A stretch of 64,000 bases of DNA from Hyalella azteca. Its lineage: Eukaryota; Arthropoda; Malacostraca; Amphipoda; Hyalellidae. This document shows positions 23,401-35,392 of the stretch, piece by piece. The DNA is taken from NCBI RefSeq assembly GCF_000764305.2, contig NW_025936440.1, positions 20,060 through 84,059 on the forward strand, written 5' to 3'. The translations under genes and the position numbers were made by a program. The notes beneath the pieces are model-generated. The model was not told where the DNA came from. It saw only the letters and a program-made list of their open reading frames with translations, and ran no database searches. Position 1 is the first letter of the stretch. Each line of letters begins with the position of its first letter.

Positions 23401-24154
23401 ACTACGCTACAAAATCCCTTCACTGTCTGGCATAGATTATCAATGTCCGTGAAATAGTTAGCCATTATCACTTCTTTATAGAGACTATATATTTATCACG
23501 CGTACGAGTGATTTGATTACGTTAATAAAAAACGGAAATTTAGTTTAACATCTCATGGTCCTATTGATTCTTAGTCATAGCAAAATCTACCGCTGTTGAA
23601 AATAGGAAGTCGTCTAATTAAATCAAGAAAAGAATTTATTAATAAGCGTAAATTAAGAAGCATAAATAGAAGCTACTGTTAAAATAAGGACTAGCAACTT
23701 GTCCTAAAATTTTTATCACCTGATAGGTTATATGTTTGTCTAGGCGTGTAAAATGACAGCATCTCAATACAACAATTTTCATACACACAGATATGACATA
23801 ATTAAAGTAAGTTTATGGCTACGAAATATCAATGCACTTCAATTATCTCTCCAAGGAATCGATGGGTATTACAAAATAGACAAGTTTGCCATGATGAATC
23901 AAAACAGAAAACCAAGAGTACGGGAAACGAACTTAAAAAGAAACCCCTACGTGAGGTTGCTTAACACTTGCTTAAATGTCAGTTTTCGTGCACCGGTGCC
24001 ACTACATGTTTTGTTTCATATCGTAATACCAATTTAAAACTGGTCGATATTAAAATACTGAGCCTGAAGGACGGTTAGTAGATCTTTCTTGAGTACTGAA
24101 TGAGCCAACTCTGGACAGTTTCTGTAACCGTAAAGCATAAGACCCCATCATCTT
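23401..24154 (+). repeat. LCR right part
   Basis: Runs from the AAATCCCTTCACTGTCTGGC word through the GTGCACCGGTGCCACTACAT segment to the SINE site. A 94-residue frame at 23753-24037 lies inside it and is broken in sister copies. Confidence 0.8.
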
Positions 24155-24408
24155 GTACACACATACAGCGGTATCAGCGTTTATTAGGCCGTAGGACTCT
24201 CGCCGATTCTTAACATCACAAAACATTCACAGCTTGTTGCGTTCTCGAACTCGCAACTCACTGCTACAATTCTGCTGCGCCTAACCGCCAGGCCTCCTCG
24301 CTGATTCTGACCAGAAATTGTCGCCGGTAGTTGGGATCAAACCCGCAACCCTCTGCTCCAATCCTGGTGCTCTGAACTGTAGCCACTGGGCCATCCTGTA
24401 GGGTACCA
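24155..24408 (-). mobile_element. tRNA-derived SINE (copy 3)
   Basis: Near-complete, same LCR site as copy 2. Box B-like GGGTTTGATCCCAAC on the minus strand, tail with TTAAGAATCGGCGAGAG and GTATGTGTGTAC. Confidence 0.85.
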
Positions 24409-27400
24409 CTTGGCCCCCATTAAATAATTATAATTAATAGTGACATGGATGGTGGCTCATAATTGCGGTGACATGGACAACGTTACCATAAACTATCATC
24501 GTAATGCGTCCTCTGTGGCCTGTGGCCTCAAATTAAAGAACTATTAAACGTGCGCTTGTAACCTCCTGACATCATCTCTGACGTCCCCGTCAGCTGGGTA
24601 CCGCACGTCTGACGTCGACGATGAATGTTTATAAATGAATGTGAATGAATGAGAGGCTTGCATAGTGATAACTAACAGCCTCGAAAATATTTTTCAAATT
24701 TAGACTTTCCATTTAGTTTGCTAATGTTCGGGCCTATCGGTGTGAATAACATTAGGGAACTCTTCAATAAATTAAAACCAATTTTTCATAAATTCCATAA
24801 ATTAGGAACACTGGAGACCAACGTAAAATATAATTTACTCTGAATTATGTGAAAATTATTCAAAATAAACGAAGACATTAGAGCCATAATTAGTTTTCGA
24901 ATGAAACATCAGTAGTTGAAATACTAACAAACAATAAAAAATACATATTTAATGTTAGAGACGAAATGTATTAAAAGTTCAGGGTGGGCAAATTTTCTGT
25001 ACATTATTGACTTGTATCTACATAAGTCATACCAGAAATGGCGCCATGTTATCAGTACCCATGTACCTATGTCGGCTCGCACTCACCCCCTTATGTGATT
25101 AATATACTTGTTAATAAGACAAAATTTCTGGCGGCCGAAAGGCCGATAGAGTTGAAAAGTTTGAAAGATTGTACTAATTGCGAATGCTACCGTGCTGGTC
25201 ATAGCCCTGCCTACTGCTTTTCATTGCCAGCAAATTGTTAATTAGTTGAAATCTGCGCCTATGCGACAACCGCTAGAGAAGAATAGAGGAGTAAAGGCAG
25301 GTAAATGACCGTTCCATGTGTAAGTTCCAATAGGTCTTCCTTATGTAAACATTTTATAATTTCATTCCTATAAATGGAATTATCAAATTCAAGTTATTGT
25401 CGAGTAATGGAGTGAAATGAATTCTCTTGTCACCGATAAAATACTGAAGACGGAGAAAAGAGGAGTGAATGGGAGTACTATCAGTTAGTATAAATAGGTT
25501 TTATATTTACATATATGAAATTTTATCCAAACAACGGGGTTTTCTAATTAAATATATATAATCAATCCCAAGCAATGTCTGAACTCGAATGAAAATGTCT
25601 GTCAAACTATACCAATATCAATCAAATATAGTTATAATATATTAGTTTTGTATAATAATAATAGTTTGGTATAGTAATATAATACTAAAATGTAAATCGA
25701 ACAGGTATGAAAATGCATGCCGAACTATACAAAAATATGTGCGTGCGTTGCCACTAAGAATTTAGTAGACAGGAAGAGACTATAAAGCGCTACGAGCTTA
25801 AATGTTTTGGTTGAAGGTCTTTCCAAAGCTTCATTAAAAAAAGCTACTTTGTACGTGATGAAGTTCAAGTCAGTTTCTTAGCGTTTTTGGACGTTCACCA
25901 GCGCGTGCGTGCCATTACAACATAAACAAATTTTCCTGCCTTCTTTTGTCACATTTTAGGTGCAGCGTATTGTTATAGGTGCGGTTCTTATAGGTCTTAT
26001 CTTATAGGTTTTTATATATTCGTTTTAGGTGCACATTCTTATATTATATATTAAACTGGTCCAATAATATACAGATGTCAACTGATGTTAACTATATTGC
26101 AGTCATGCGTAGCGCAACCTAATAGCCCGGTTCCGAAATTCTGCAGCCGCGTCTAAAATTATTTACTAGCTTATGGTGAACAAAACATTAAGCATATCAT
26201 TTACTTGAGCTCTCGTAAATCAATTTTACCAACCATTCTCCCTGGAGAACGAAGTCTCGGATCTTATTTAGAATAAACACCCTAGTCATAATTGTGTAAA
26301 TCTACAATAATTTAATTGTATCCCTAACAAGGTTAAATGAATTATTAATACAAGCAAATTAGGGCTATTGTAACATTTTATTTAAGAATTACAATTCCAT
26401 TTCAAAAAATGCATATCGTTTTATCACCAAGGATAAACTAAGGTGTTTATTTCTAGTAATATCCGAAGTCTCTTACATATATGCCTTATTTAAAAAATCC
26501 CTTCACTGTTTTCAATGTCTGTAAAATTGTTAGCCATTATCTCCCCTTTATTGAGACAATATATTTATTACGTATACGAGTGTTTGGGATACGCTAATAA
26601 AAAACGAAAATTTAGTTTAAAATTTCATCGTCCTATTCCTTCTTATTCATAGCAAAATCTACCGCTGTTTGAAAAAAAGAAGTCATCTAATTAAATAAAA
26701 AATGCCCACACACTGGGTTTATAGAATTTATTAATAAGCGTAAATTGAGAAGCATATATATAAGCTACCGTTGAAGTAATGACTGGCAACTTGACGTCCT
26801 AGAATCTCTATCACTTGATAGGTTATATATTTTTCGAGGCGTATAAAATGACAGCATCTCAATATAACATTTATTTACACACGGATAAGACATCAGTAAA
26901 ACAAGTACATGGCCACGAAATATCAATGTACTTCAATCCTCTTTCATACGAATCGATGGTTATCACAAAATAGACAAGTTCGCCCTGAAGAAACAAAACA
27001 GAAAACCAAATTTAGGGTAATTAACTTAAAAAGCGAACTGCGACCAGTACGTGAGGTAGCCTAACATTTGCTTAATGTCAGTTTCGCGCACCGGTGCCAC
27101 TACATATTTTGTTCTATATCGTAATCGGTAATACCAATTTAAAACTGGTCGATTATAAAATACTGAGCGTGCAAGACGGTTAGGAGAACCTGCTTGAGTT
27201 CTGAATGAGCCAATTCTGGACAGTTTCTGTAACCGTACAGCATAAGGCCCCATCATTGTACATGGACAACGTCACGTAAACTATCCTCGTAATGTGTCCT
27301 CAGTGACCTGTGGCCTCAAAACCAAGAACTATCAAGCCTCTAACGCAAAACGTCACTTTCCGGGAACATCACTTTAAAATTAAATTATACGTAAACTATT

Positions 27401-27560
27401 GAGTGTAGCAACCTGAGAACGTTTGTACACAACAGAGAACATTTTAATGTTGTCATACGTGGCGGCAACCATCAATGCAAGTCATTTTGCGCTCACTAGA
27501 ACGTATCTTTTTTGGGAAGTAGGCGCGTGACAATATTGCTCCGGTTACTCATGTCATGCG
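24409..27560 (+). repeat. Most complete LCR unit
   Basis: Minisatellite unit (about 24580), start block, hairpin GGCC-GAAA-GGCC (25133-25144), core (about 25195-25325), duplicated GAAAATGCC segments, block A (about 25735-25950), TTATAGGT repeats, right part, then an empty SINE site at about 27255. This is the best reference copy. The frame called at 27026-27256 (minus) lies in a segment conserved in all units and is not a gene. Confidence 0.88.
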
Positions 27561-28130
27561 GCAGAGGGTTAAATTAGTATTAAGATTTGAAACAGAACAT
27601 ATAGGGACACCGGGGCACGAAAACTGATATCAAGCAAATGTTAATGTATTTAAGTGTGGGTTGCTGTTTAAATCTGTTACCCACACCCTTGGTTTTCTGT
27701 TTTTATTCATTAGGGCAAACTTATCTATTTTGTGATGATCAAGGATTCAGAGGAAATATGAGTAAATTGTATTGATATTTCGCGGTCATATACTTATTTT
27801 ACTTATGTCATATTTGTGTGTATAAAAATGCTATATTGAGATTCTGTTATTTTATACGCCTCGAAAAATATATAACCCATCAAGTGATAGAGATTCTAGG
27901 ACGACAAGTTGCTAGACCTTATTTCAATAGCGTCTTTATTTATGCTCCTTAATTTACGTAAAATAAATTCTAGAAGCAAAGGGTGTGGCATTTTTTTTTT
28001 TATTTAATTAGATGACTTCCTATTTCACATAGCGGTATATTCTGCTATGACTAAGAAGCAATAGGACGATGAAATGTTAAACTTAATTTTCGTTTCTTAG
28101 AGAACATTTTAAGAGAACATTTTCGCAACA
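27561..28130 (-). repeat. Short inverted LCR right-part fragment
   Basis: Reversed copy of the segment from the CACCGGTGCC words to the AAATCTACCGCTGT words, set inside an otherwise + unit. The flanking + sequence (AACAGAGAACATTTTAATG) is partly duplicated on both sides (27431 and 28131). Confidence 0.78.
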
Positions 28131-28224
28131 GAGAACATTTTAATGTTGTACGTGGCGGCAACCATCAGTGCAAGTCACTTTGTGCTCACTAGAACGTATC
28201 CTTTTTGGGAAGAAGGCTTGTGAC

Positions 28225-28320
28225 ACTATTGCTCCGGTTACCAATATTATTATTACTAATATTATTATATTATATTAGTAATATTAATATACTACTAATA
28301 TTGCTTCGGTTACTCATGTC
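28225..28320. repeat. AT-rich palindromic insertion, copy 2
   Basis: Flanked by TATTGCTCCGGTTAC and TATTGCTTCGGTTAC. Internal sequence is nearly identical to 8964-9020. The neighbouring unit at about 27535 has the uninterrupted site. Confidence 0.75.
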
Positions 28321-28368
28321 AGGCGGTAGAGGGTAAAACGAGCGCTTGTGACCTCCTGACATCATCTC

Positions 28369-28470
28369 TGAGGTCACCGTCAGCTGGGTACCGCACGTCT
28401 GACGTCACCGTCAGTTGGGTACCTCACGTCTGACGTCACCGTCAGCTGGGTACCGCACGTCTGACGTCGA
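28369..28470 (+). repeat. 31-bp minisatellite, about 3 units
   Basis: Same unit as 932-1398, with two perfect TGACGTCA sites. Confidence 0.88.
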
Positions 28471-30439
28471 CGATGAATGATAATAAATGAATATGAATGA
28501 ATGAGAGGCATGCATAGTGAAGAATAATAGCCCCGAGAACATTTTTAAAATTCAGACTTTACGTTGTTAGTTTTGTTAATGTTCGTTAAACATCGGTGTG
28601 CTTAACATTATGGAACTCTTCAGTAAATTGAAACCATTTTTTTCATAATATCCATAAGTAAGGAACACCGGAGACCATCGTAGAATATAATTTACTCTGA
28701 ATTATGTAAAAATAATTCATAATAAACGAAGAGATTAGAGCCATAATTAGTTTTCGAATGAAACATCAGTAATTGAAATTCATGCAAACAATAAAAATAT
28801 ATATATGGTTAGAGACGAAATGTATTCAAAGTTCATAGTGGGAAAATTTTTTGTGCATAATCGACTAATATCTTCATTTGTCATCCCTAGAAATGCGTTA
28901 TGTCATCAGTATTCATGTGCTAACGTCGACGTACTTGTTCAATAATTTAGATATGACAAAATTGCTGTAAAGAAATTTAAATAGATTTTGGTGGCCGAAA
29001 GGCCCATGTAGCTTAAGGGGAAAGTTTGAGATTGTATATCTTTTGTGCTGCTGTGCCAATCGCAGCTCAGCCAACTGCTCTTCATTGCCAGCAAATTGTT
29101 AATTCGTTGAAATTTGCGCGTATGCGGCAACATCTTGAGAAGAATAGAGGAGTAAAGGCAGGTAAATGACCGTTCCATGTGTAAGTTAGTGCCATTGTTA
29201 GTAAGTTAGTGTTCCATGTGTAAGTGTTGTCATTTGGTGTATAAGTTAAAGAATAGCTTCTCCTTCAATAAACATTTCATAATTTCTTTCCTGTAAATGG
29301 AATTATCAAATTCATGTTATTGTCGAGTAGGGGAATGAAGTGCCTTCTCATGTCACCGATAAAATACTGAAGATATAGAAAGGTTGAGTGAATGGGAGTT
29401 CTATGCGTTAGTATAAAGAGGTTTTTCTTTTGTGAACATTTCTGAGTTTTTATTCAAACAGCGGGATTTTCTAATTAAAGATATATAATCAATCCCAAGC
29501 AACGTCTGAACTTGACATGAAAAAGCCTGCCAAACTATGCCAATATCAATCAAAATATAGTTGTAACATATTCGTTTTCTACAACAATAATAGTTGCGTA
29601 TAATAATATAATACTACCAAAATGTCAATCGAACCCGTATGAAAATGCCTGCCGAACTATACCAAATATGTGTATGCGGTGCCACTAAGAATTTAATAGA
29701 CAGGAAGAGACTATGAAGCGCTACGAGCTTAAATGTTTTGGTTGAAGGTCTTTCCAAAGCTTCATTTAAATAAGCTACTTTGTTCGTGATGAAGTTCAAG
29801 TCAGTTTCTTTGCGTTTTTGGACGTTCAATAGCGCGTGCGTGCCATTACAACATAAAAAAATTTTCCTGCCTTCTTTTGTCACTTTTTAGGTGCAGCGTA
29901 TTCTTATAGGTGCGGTTCTTTTAGGTCTTATCTTATAGGTTCTTATATATTCGTTTTAGGTGCATATTCTTATATTATATATTAAACTGGTCCAATAATA
30001 CACAGATGACAACTGATGGTAATTATATTGCAGTCATGCGTAGCGCAACCTAATAGCCCGGTTCCAAAATTCTGCAGCCGCGTCTAAAATTATTTACAAG
30101 TTTATGGTGATCAAAACATTAGGTTAATTGTGAATTTAAGCTCATATATATCAAATTTACCAATCATTCTCCCTGGAGAACGTAGAATTTAGAATAAACA
30201 CCCTAGACATTAATGAGTAAATGTACAAGAATTTATTTGTATTCATAACAATGTTAATTGAATTATTAATACAAACTTTTTAGGACTATATAAATATTTT
30301 TGCGTATTGCAATTCTATGTCAAAATATACATTGCGTTTCATTAGCAAAGACATACTTAGATGCTTATTCTTCATTAGGTCCAAAGTCTCTCACATATAC
30401 CAATGATACTAAACACGTGAAATGAAAGCTCTTAAAGCT
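28471..30439 (+). repeat. LCR unit, truncated
   Basis: Start block, hairpin GGCC-GAAA-GGCC (28993-29004), core (about 29050-29180), duplicated segments, block A (about 29650-29885) and part of the right side, up to the CR1-like insertion. Confidence 0.84.
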
Positions 30440-30766
30440 GAAAGCTGTGGTTTAATGCTGACAAGTACGTGTAAAGTACTTCACCTCGGGAAGAACAATG
30501 AACCGTAAGATTACAGTATGAGAAGACACGGTTGCAACGAGAGAGTAATGATTGAAAAGTCTAGTGGGGAAATAGATCTCGGAGTTTATGTCGACAAGGA
30601 GCTGAAATGTTCTAAGCATGTCGAAACGCAAGCTAACACATCCAACAAACTTCTTGGACTAATTAGACGCTCCTACGAGTTCCTAGATGCAGAAACGATG
30701 AAGCAGTTGTTTGTTGCTGGCGTGCACCCGAATCTAGAGTTTGGAAACGTCCCAACTCGACCATAA
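30440..30766 (+). pseudogene. CR1/L2-like LINE fragment, distal RT region
   Basis: Begins earlier in the family than the other copies: FNADK-like and KVLHLGKNNEP precede MRRHGCNERV. It then continues with DLGVYVDKELKCSKHVE, LIRRSYEFLDAE and HPNLEFGN, and ends at 30765. It lacks the 165-bp block, so it is an independent insertion. Most of its changes are replacements, consistent with age. Confidence 0.8.
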
Positions 30767-31547
30767 CTTAAATTTGATAATTACACTTATGGGAATAGAC
30801 TTATAAAATGTTTATCGAAGGAAGACCTATTCAAACTAACAAGTGAAACTCTCATTTACCTGCTTTTACTCCTCTATTGCACTCACGCGGTTGTCGTAAA
30901 CGCGATTTAAACGAATTAACAATTTTCCTGGCTATGAATAGCAGTTGGCTGAGCTCCGACCGGAAGCGCAGCAAAATCTAACTTGCCATTTTAGAATTTC
31001 TTCACCTAAGTTCTACTGGCTTTCCAGCCTTCAAAATAAGTTTCCCTTTTTTTACAGAGCCGTTTTCATGATACAACGTGAGTTCGCCGACATGAATCCA
31101 TAGATACTGATGACATAGCGTTATTTCAAGTATGACTAATGTAGACACGACGTGATAATGCACAGGAAATTGTCCCACTTTGAATACATTCCTTCTCTAA
31201 CATGAAATATATTTTAATTTATTGTCGACATTTATTGTAACTACTGATATTTTATTCAAAATAAATTTTGACTGCTAAATCTTCGTTTATTTTGAATTAT
31301 TTTATACATAATTCAGAGTAAATTATATATTACGATGGCGTCCTGTTTTCCCTATGCCTGAAATATATAAAATTTTTGTTTGACTTTACTGAATAGTTCC
31401 CCAATGTTAATCACACCGACGTGGCCCGAATTTTAACGAAACTAATAACGGAAAGTCTAAATTTAAAAATTGTTCTCGAGGCTATTATTCTTCACTATGC
31501 AAGTCTCTCATTCATTTATATTAATTTATTGTCATTCATCGTCGATG
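30767..31547 (-). repeat. LCR core to start block, inverted
   Basis: Core at about 30840-30970. The hairpin read on the minus strand is GGCT-GGAA-AGCC (31018-31029). The start block follows. Confidence 0.83.
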
Positions 31548-31861
31548 TCAGACGTGCGGTACCCAGCTGACGGTGACGTCAGACGTGCGGTACTCAGCTG
31601 ACGGTGACGTCAGACGTGCGGTACCCAGCTGATGGTGACGTCGGACGTGCGGTACCCAGCTGATGGTGACGTCAGACGTGCGGTGCCCAGTTGACGTTTA
31701 CGTCAGACGTGCGGTGCCCAGTTGACGTTTACGTCAGACGTGCGGTACCCAGCTGATGGTGACGTCAGACGTGCGGTGCCCAGTTGACGTTTACGTCAGA
31801 CGTGCGGTGCCCAGTTGACGTTTACGTCAGACGTGCGGTGCCCAGTTGACGGCGACGTCAG
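31548..31861 (-). repeat. 31-bp minisatellite, about 10 units, two subtypes
   Basis: Inverted array. Some units have the standard CAGCTGACGGTGACGTCAGA order. Others are a subtype with CAGTTGACGTTTACGTCAGA. The subtypes alternate, which suggests higher-order duplication. The last unit runs straight into the box B region of a SINE. Confidence 0.9.
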
Positions 31862-32055
31862 AGTTGCGGGTTTGATCCCAACTACCTGCGACAATTTCTG
31901 GTCAGAATCGGTTAGGAGGCCGGGCGGTTAAGCAAAACAGAATTGTAGCAGTGAGTTGCGAGTTCGAGACCTCAACAAGCTGTGAATATACTGTGGTGTT
32001 AAGAAAAGGCGACAGACCGACGGCCTAATAAACGCTGAAACCGTTGTGTGTATGT
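31862..32055 (+). mobile_element. tRNA-derived SINE (copy 4), head replaced by minisatellite
   Basis: Starts at GAGTTGCGGGTTTGATCCC, so box A is lost and the minisatellite abuts it. The core TTTCTGGTCAGAATC and a tail ending in TGTGTATGTAC are present. Confidence 0.8.
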
Positions 32056-32446
32056 ACAATTAAGATGATGGGGCCTTATGCTGTACGGTTACAGAAACTG
32101 TCCAGAGTTGGCTCATTCAGAACTCAAACAGGATCTACTAACCGTCCTTCAGGCTCAGTATTTTGATATCGACCAGTTTTAAATTGGTATTACGATATAA
32201 AACTAAACATGTAGTGGCACCGGTGCACGAAAACTGACATTAGGCAAATGTTGAGTTACCTCATTTACGGGTCGCTTTTTAAGTTAGTTGCCCAAACCTA
32301 TGGTTTTCTATTTTAGTTCATTTGGGTAAACTTGTCTATTTTGTGATAATCGTAGATTCTCGGTAAAGATGAGTAAATTGTATTGATATTTCATGTTCAT
32401 AAATATGTTTACCTATGTCATATGTGTGTATAAATATGTTATATAG
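32056..32446 (-). repeat. LCR right part, inverted
   Basis: From TGATGGGGCCTTATGCTGT through the CGAAAACTGACATTA segment. It is lost at about 32446, where unrelated sequence begins. Confidence 0.8.
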
Positions 32447-33292
32447 AGCTGCTTGCCGTAATTAAATATTAGTCCTAGCGTTTCTTAATAAAAAACTTTC
32501 TCAGCATCAAATGTATCCATATTTATTATGTTGGATCTGAGTTAATATTGAAATCTAAAACGAACTAATTAATTCGAAACCGTGTTTGCTAGAAATAAGG
32601 ATAATATCATGGGAATATATTGCACGTCAGATTTATTGAAGCTTCCCAAGAACGGAAGTAGTTAGGTGTTTAATGACGTCATGAATAACATAGCAATTAC
32701 CGTGACACTTGCCTGCAAAAATCTTATTATAACGTTTTCCATTTTGCGGTATTGATACTGTGGCGACCATGTATATACGTTTCTTCAAGTTACCCCCGCA
32801 ACTCATATCGTGGAATTGCTGCTAGCCTATTATAATTTAGCAGAGTTACCAATCTACTCCAACTAAATATTAATATTCACGTTATGGCCTTGAATATCAC
32901 AATCAGTTATGAACTGGTATTGTATTGATGTTAAATGAGAATCATCTTTCCATTTATAGTATTATCACAGATCTAGAACATCGCATCATCAGGTAACTCT
33001 AGTAGTCACATTTATTTACACATCTGTAATAGAATGCGTAACCTGGTATCCAGACCTATATACAGTTAATGTGAAGTGAAATTGTGTTAAATTCCGCGAT
33101 ACGAAATATAATTGTAAGGCGGTAGCGCAGTCTGGTAACTGATTTACACGCCTTAGCCGAACCAGAGGGCGTTTGAAGCAACCAAACGTTGAGCCCGAGT
33201 CATATACTTTCAGGGACCCAAAACCTCGCCGCTAACATTCCCACGTCTTACAATACAATTTGTAGGTGAGCTGCAATTTTTAATATTCAATT
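32447..33292. other. Low-copy sequence with a small tRNA-like, TIR-bounded segment
   Basis: No LCR match. About 33110-33254 is bounded by ATTGTAAGGCG and CGTCTTACAAT (inverse with one mismatch) and contains TAGCGCAGTCTGG, which resembles a tRNA box A. A box B is poor (GTTTGAAGC). No protein-coding evidence. Confidence 0.45.
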
Positions 33293-33940
33293 CAGTGCTG
33301 CCAGCGACTATTTTTTTAAAAACCTAGATTATACCTCAGAAAAAACCTAGAATTGCAATAAAAAAACCTAGATTTCTCCAAACAAGTAATTCATAGTAAT
33401 ACATCCTTGTTGTTCTCATAGGAATGAGTATGGATATATAGAAATAAACCTAAATTACTATTTAACATATTTCCAATTTTTTTGAACAGTTATTTAACAT
33501 ATTAAAATTATCATCCATCCTCATCCTTTCTCGTAAACAACAGCTTTATCAGCATGTCTTGCATCCACTAATCTACTTTCATATATCCTGTAAATTGCTG
33601 TTTTCTCCTGTAACTGACCACGTTTCGTCCACGTTTGTTAAATGAGGATTCGGTCTCGGGTAGTTGTGGCTTTCAAAGAGTTTGTTTTTTGAAGTCTTCA
33701 CGTTATAACCTTGAGAGAAAATTCTCTTGACGCAGGCTTATGGATGCGGATGAATTGACAAATTTTTTATAAATTTTGATAAAATTTCAAATTTGGGTTG
33801 GCCAAGACTATCTTTTACGGATATAAGGCTATGCCAAAGTTCCGGAATGCTGACAGTTCTGCTGTTCTCTGTGAGGTGTAAGTCCTTGGTTACTCGGAAG
33901 CTTCGGTATTCATCGTCAACCACTGCCATAACCACTGGGC

Positions 33941-34130
33941 AGGGTGGCCCGGTGGTTACAGTTCAGAGTACCAAGATTGGCGCAGAGAGGCGCTGGTTCG
34001 ATCCCAGCTCTGTGCGCCAGTTTCTGGTCAGAGTCGGCAAGGAGGCCGGGCGGTTAAGCAAAGCAGAATTGTAGCAGCGAGTTGCGCGTTCCATATCGCA
34101 AAATGATGTGAATGTTCTGCTGAAACCGCT
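33941..34130 (+). mobile_element. tRNA-derived SINE (copy 5), nested in the hAT element
   Basis: The best-preserved head of the family: box A TGGCCCGGTGG (33945-33955) and box B GGTTCGATCCC (33995-34005) spaced as in a tRNA. The core TTTCTGGTCAGAGTC and GGCCGGGCGGTTAAGC follow. It is younger than the hAT insertion it interrupts. Confidence 0.85.
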
Positions 34131-34171
34131 ATTATTATAAATAATATTATAATTATTATTATTATTATTAT
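34131..34171. repeat. ATT microsatellite
   Basis: Imperfect ATT/AATT repeats directly after the SINE. They may be derived from its tail. Confidence 0.75.
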
Positions 34172-34183
34172 AATTAAGATCAT

Positions 34184-34907
34184 TTAATTTAATTTCAGGC
34201 TCCAGGTTTTTGAACTGTGCCGCAAATGTTGCAATGGAAAATAGTGAATAATTGCAGACAAAGCTTGTGGGTTTAAAATGTTAAGTTGTGCAATAATTCT
34301 TCTATCATCAAATGAAAATCTGTGTTTGATTTGTACACAAAATGATACCAAGAAGTTCAAACAGTCTTTCCTGGATCTTCCGCGAATGTCATCATTAGCC
34401 AGGGGCTCTTGCTCCAACACTGCCATTGTTCTACCAATAAGAAATATATCTTCAAGTGGATTGAATGGTTTGCTATAGCTTGGATCTACATCACATAGTT
34501 GTGATTTTGTCAAGCATTCTTCATTACTGATATAGCTTGATATAGTTTTATATTCAATAATTCAGCAAATACCATCGAGTGAAGGACATGCAACCTAAAA
34601 TGTTCAGATTGACATTCCAAGTTGAGTGCATTAACTTTCTTCACGACATATTGAACAAAACATAACATAGTTTCTTGCCGCGACTAATTAATAAATCATA
34701 AATTTTACGAACTCCTTCAAATTGATCAGTTTTTGCCTGCGACTCAAAGTCTTTACTTTGAGTCGCTGCTATAATCAAAGCATCCCACTGCTCCAATACA
34801 ACTGAAACTACATGCTCTCTCGACTGGGTAGTGAACTGAACTGCCTCTTCATTTATAACCGACACGCACGCGAACTGTACGAGTTCTGTACGAACTTGTA
34901 CGAACAT
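34184..34907 (-). pseudogene. hAT transposase fragment
   Basis: Minus strand, two open pieces. 34907-34641 contains SREHVVSVVLEQWDALI, like the region after the TRW motif of hAT transposases. 34513-34184 contains FCVQIKHRFSFDDRRIIAQL followed by NILNPQAL, like the KRFPFxDPxLxxLxxLDP segment that precedes the C-terminal dimerisation domain. Between them the frame is broken by stops. The BED zinc finger and first catalytic region are missing, as is a clear C-terminal dimerisation motif. The protein cannot be functional. The assignment agrees with the TIRs and the 8-bp duplication. Confidence 0.72.
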
Positions 34908-35093
34908 GTATTAGAAATTATAACAAGTAGTATTTCCACTTTTTTGGCAATAATTATCGATTGACTTTTGCTTTCAGTGCATCATTCTAAAAAAACATAG
35001 ATTTAGATAAGTTTGCAAATTAAAAACCTAGAAACCTAGCTGGAAGCTCAAAAACCTAGATATGAGTTTATAAACCTTGCGCTGGCAGCACTG

Positions 35094-35392
35094 ATTCAAT
35101 TAAACTTTGTGTAAACTCACAGTTCACACATACGAGCACCCAAATTTCAATTATTAAACTGGGTTAAATCAAGAGAAATTTTAGACCATAAAACATAATG
35201 AAAAAGAAAAATTTACAATCAAGATGTGCAATCATCCCCAATATTTCTACCACTAGAGCATACATAATCAAATGTTGCGAGCCTGGATATATTTATTGAA
35301 CAGACTAACTCTACTTAACCGAGTAAACCCCCCCTCATCAGCTTATATTTTGTACTTCGAATATAATCAGTGTATATTCATTTATAAAAAAT
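35094..35392. other. Low-copy sequence
   Basis: Right flank of the hAT element, starting with its target duplication. No repeat or gene recognised before LCR-associated sequence resumes at about 35393. Confidence 0.5.

Larger units (their letters stand above)
33293..35093 (-). mobile_element. hAT-type DNA transposon, internally degraded
   Basis: 14-bp perfect TIRs (CAGTGCTGCCAGCG and its inverse) and a perfect 8-bp target duplication ATTCAATT (33285-33292 and 35094-35101). Both ends carry several AAAACCTAGA-type words, likely subterminal transposase-binding repeats. The coding strand is minus. A SINE and an ATT microsatellite lie inside. At 1.8 kb it is shorter than a full hAT element, and the transposase N-terminus is missing. 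Confidence 0.9.

Noticed and set aside
33945..34016. Functional tRNA gene
   Set aside because: Boxes A and B are present, but the sequence continues into SINE core and tail, and acceptor-stem pairing is poor.
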